This document shows positions 5,680-5,819 of a stretch of 5,819 nt of DNA, piece by piece; within the stretch, counting starts at the first letter, position 1; every line of letters starts with the position of its first letter. Position numbers and translations under genes: made by a program. This DNA is from OMOG01 sp041485845 (GTDB lineage Bacteria > Acidobacteriota > Terriglobia > Bryobacterales > Bryobacteraceae). The stretch lies in contig JBGPKH010000581.1 in the NCBI GenBank assembly GCA_041485845.1, forward strand, positions 1 through 5,819. The letters run 5' to 3'. The notes under the pieces are model-generated. The model had not been told where the DNA came from. It was given only the letters and a program-made list of their open reading frames with translations, and did no database searches.

Positions 5680-5819
5680 AGCGCGCGCGCAAAAATAACT
5701 TGACCGTTTCGCCCTGGGACACGCTGCCGCGCCCAGGACTGCGCTCCTCCGCTCGCTCCGCGTTCTCGAACCCGACTGCGAGTCGCGACCGCCAATTCAC
5801 GCGAATCCGCTTGCTCTCC
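5680..5819. other. Gene-free tail of the window
   Basis: No supported gene. A 6-bp inverted repeat, CCTGGG (5713-5718) with CCCAGG (5732-5737), has a 13-nt loop and no U-tract. A TTGACC hexamer at 5699-5704 resembles a -35 box, but no -10 follows at the right distance. A minus-strand open frame from 5800 crosses the pseudogene and has no recognisable family. Confidence 0.4.

Noticed and set aside
5699..5720. TTGACC as a -35 box of a promoter reading out of the window
   Set aside because: No -10-like hexamer lies 16-18 nt downstream; the sequence there is GC-rich.
1..5819. CRISPR array, tRNA or rRNA genes, toxin-antitoxin or defence genes
   Set aside because: No regularly spaced direct repeats, no tRNA-like cloverleaf ends or rRNA motifs, and no defence-family protein motifs were seen on either strand.

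Overview
The window is GC-rich, and its gene families and repeats look most like Acidobacteriota (Solibacter/Bryobacter-type soil bacteria). That assignment is inferred from three things: exported hydrolases with Tat or Sec signals, palindromic intergenic repeats with GGTCGCGGCTC-type arms, and genes without Shine-Dalgarno sequences. No lineage-specific marker gene is present. Three intact genes remain: a class A-like serine beta-lactamase (340-1242, minus), a secreted metal-dependent amidohydrolase (1879-3144, minus) and a Tat-exported heparinase II/III-family polysaccharide lyase (3259-5214, plus). Everything else is gene remnant or repeat.

Left part (1-1242): the window opens inside a dihydroorotate dehydrogenase-like gene. 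Its reading frame loses all family resemblance at about 308 and stops at 355, so it appears 3'-truncated. It runs convergently into the beta-lactamase gene, with a bulged inverted repeat across the junction.

Middle left (1243-1882): a decayed stretch with a possible broken, unidentified reading frame ends at 1756. It is followed by a MITE-like element (1757-1877) with nested inverted repeats, GGCTTGTC/GACAAGCC ends and a 5-bp GTTAG direct repeat on each side. The two GTTAG copies hold the stop codons of the two convergent frames, as if the element had jumped into a place where two stop codons overlapped.

Core (1879-5214): the amidohydrolase and the lyase are divergently transcribed from a 114-bp spacer. 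That spacer carries a second, unrelated palindromic repeat (3161-3222). Both genes have a -10-like hexamer only 6-7 nt before the ATG and no visible ribosome binding site, which fits leaderless transcription. Both proteins carry export signals, so a periplasmic or extracellular role in breaking down polymers or peptides is plausible. A direct metabolic link between them is inference only.

Right part (5215-5819): a half copy of the repeat core seen at 1780-1845 lies 8 nt past the lyase stop codon. It runs into the badly decayed 3' part of a threonine synthase gene (nonsense codon, three frame changes, an internal deletion). The last 140 bases hold nothing I can call. I saw no RNA genes, CRISPR array or complete transposase gene. 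The most interesting material is the repeat and insertion structure at gene ends and promoters, plus the unusual omega-loop region of the beta-lactamase.
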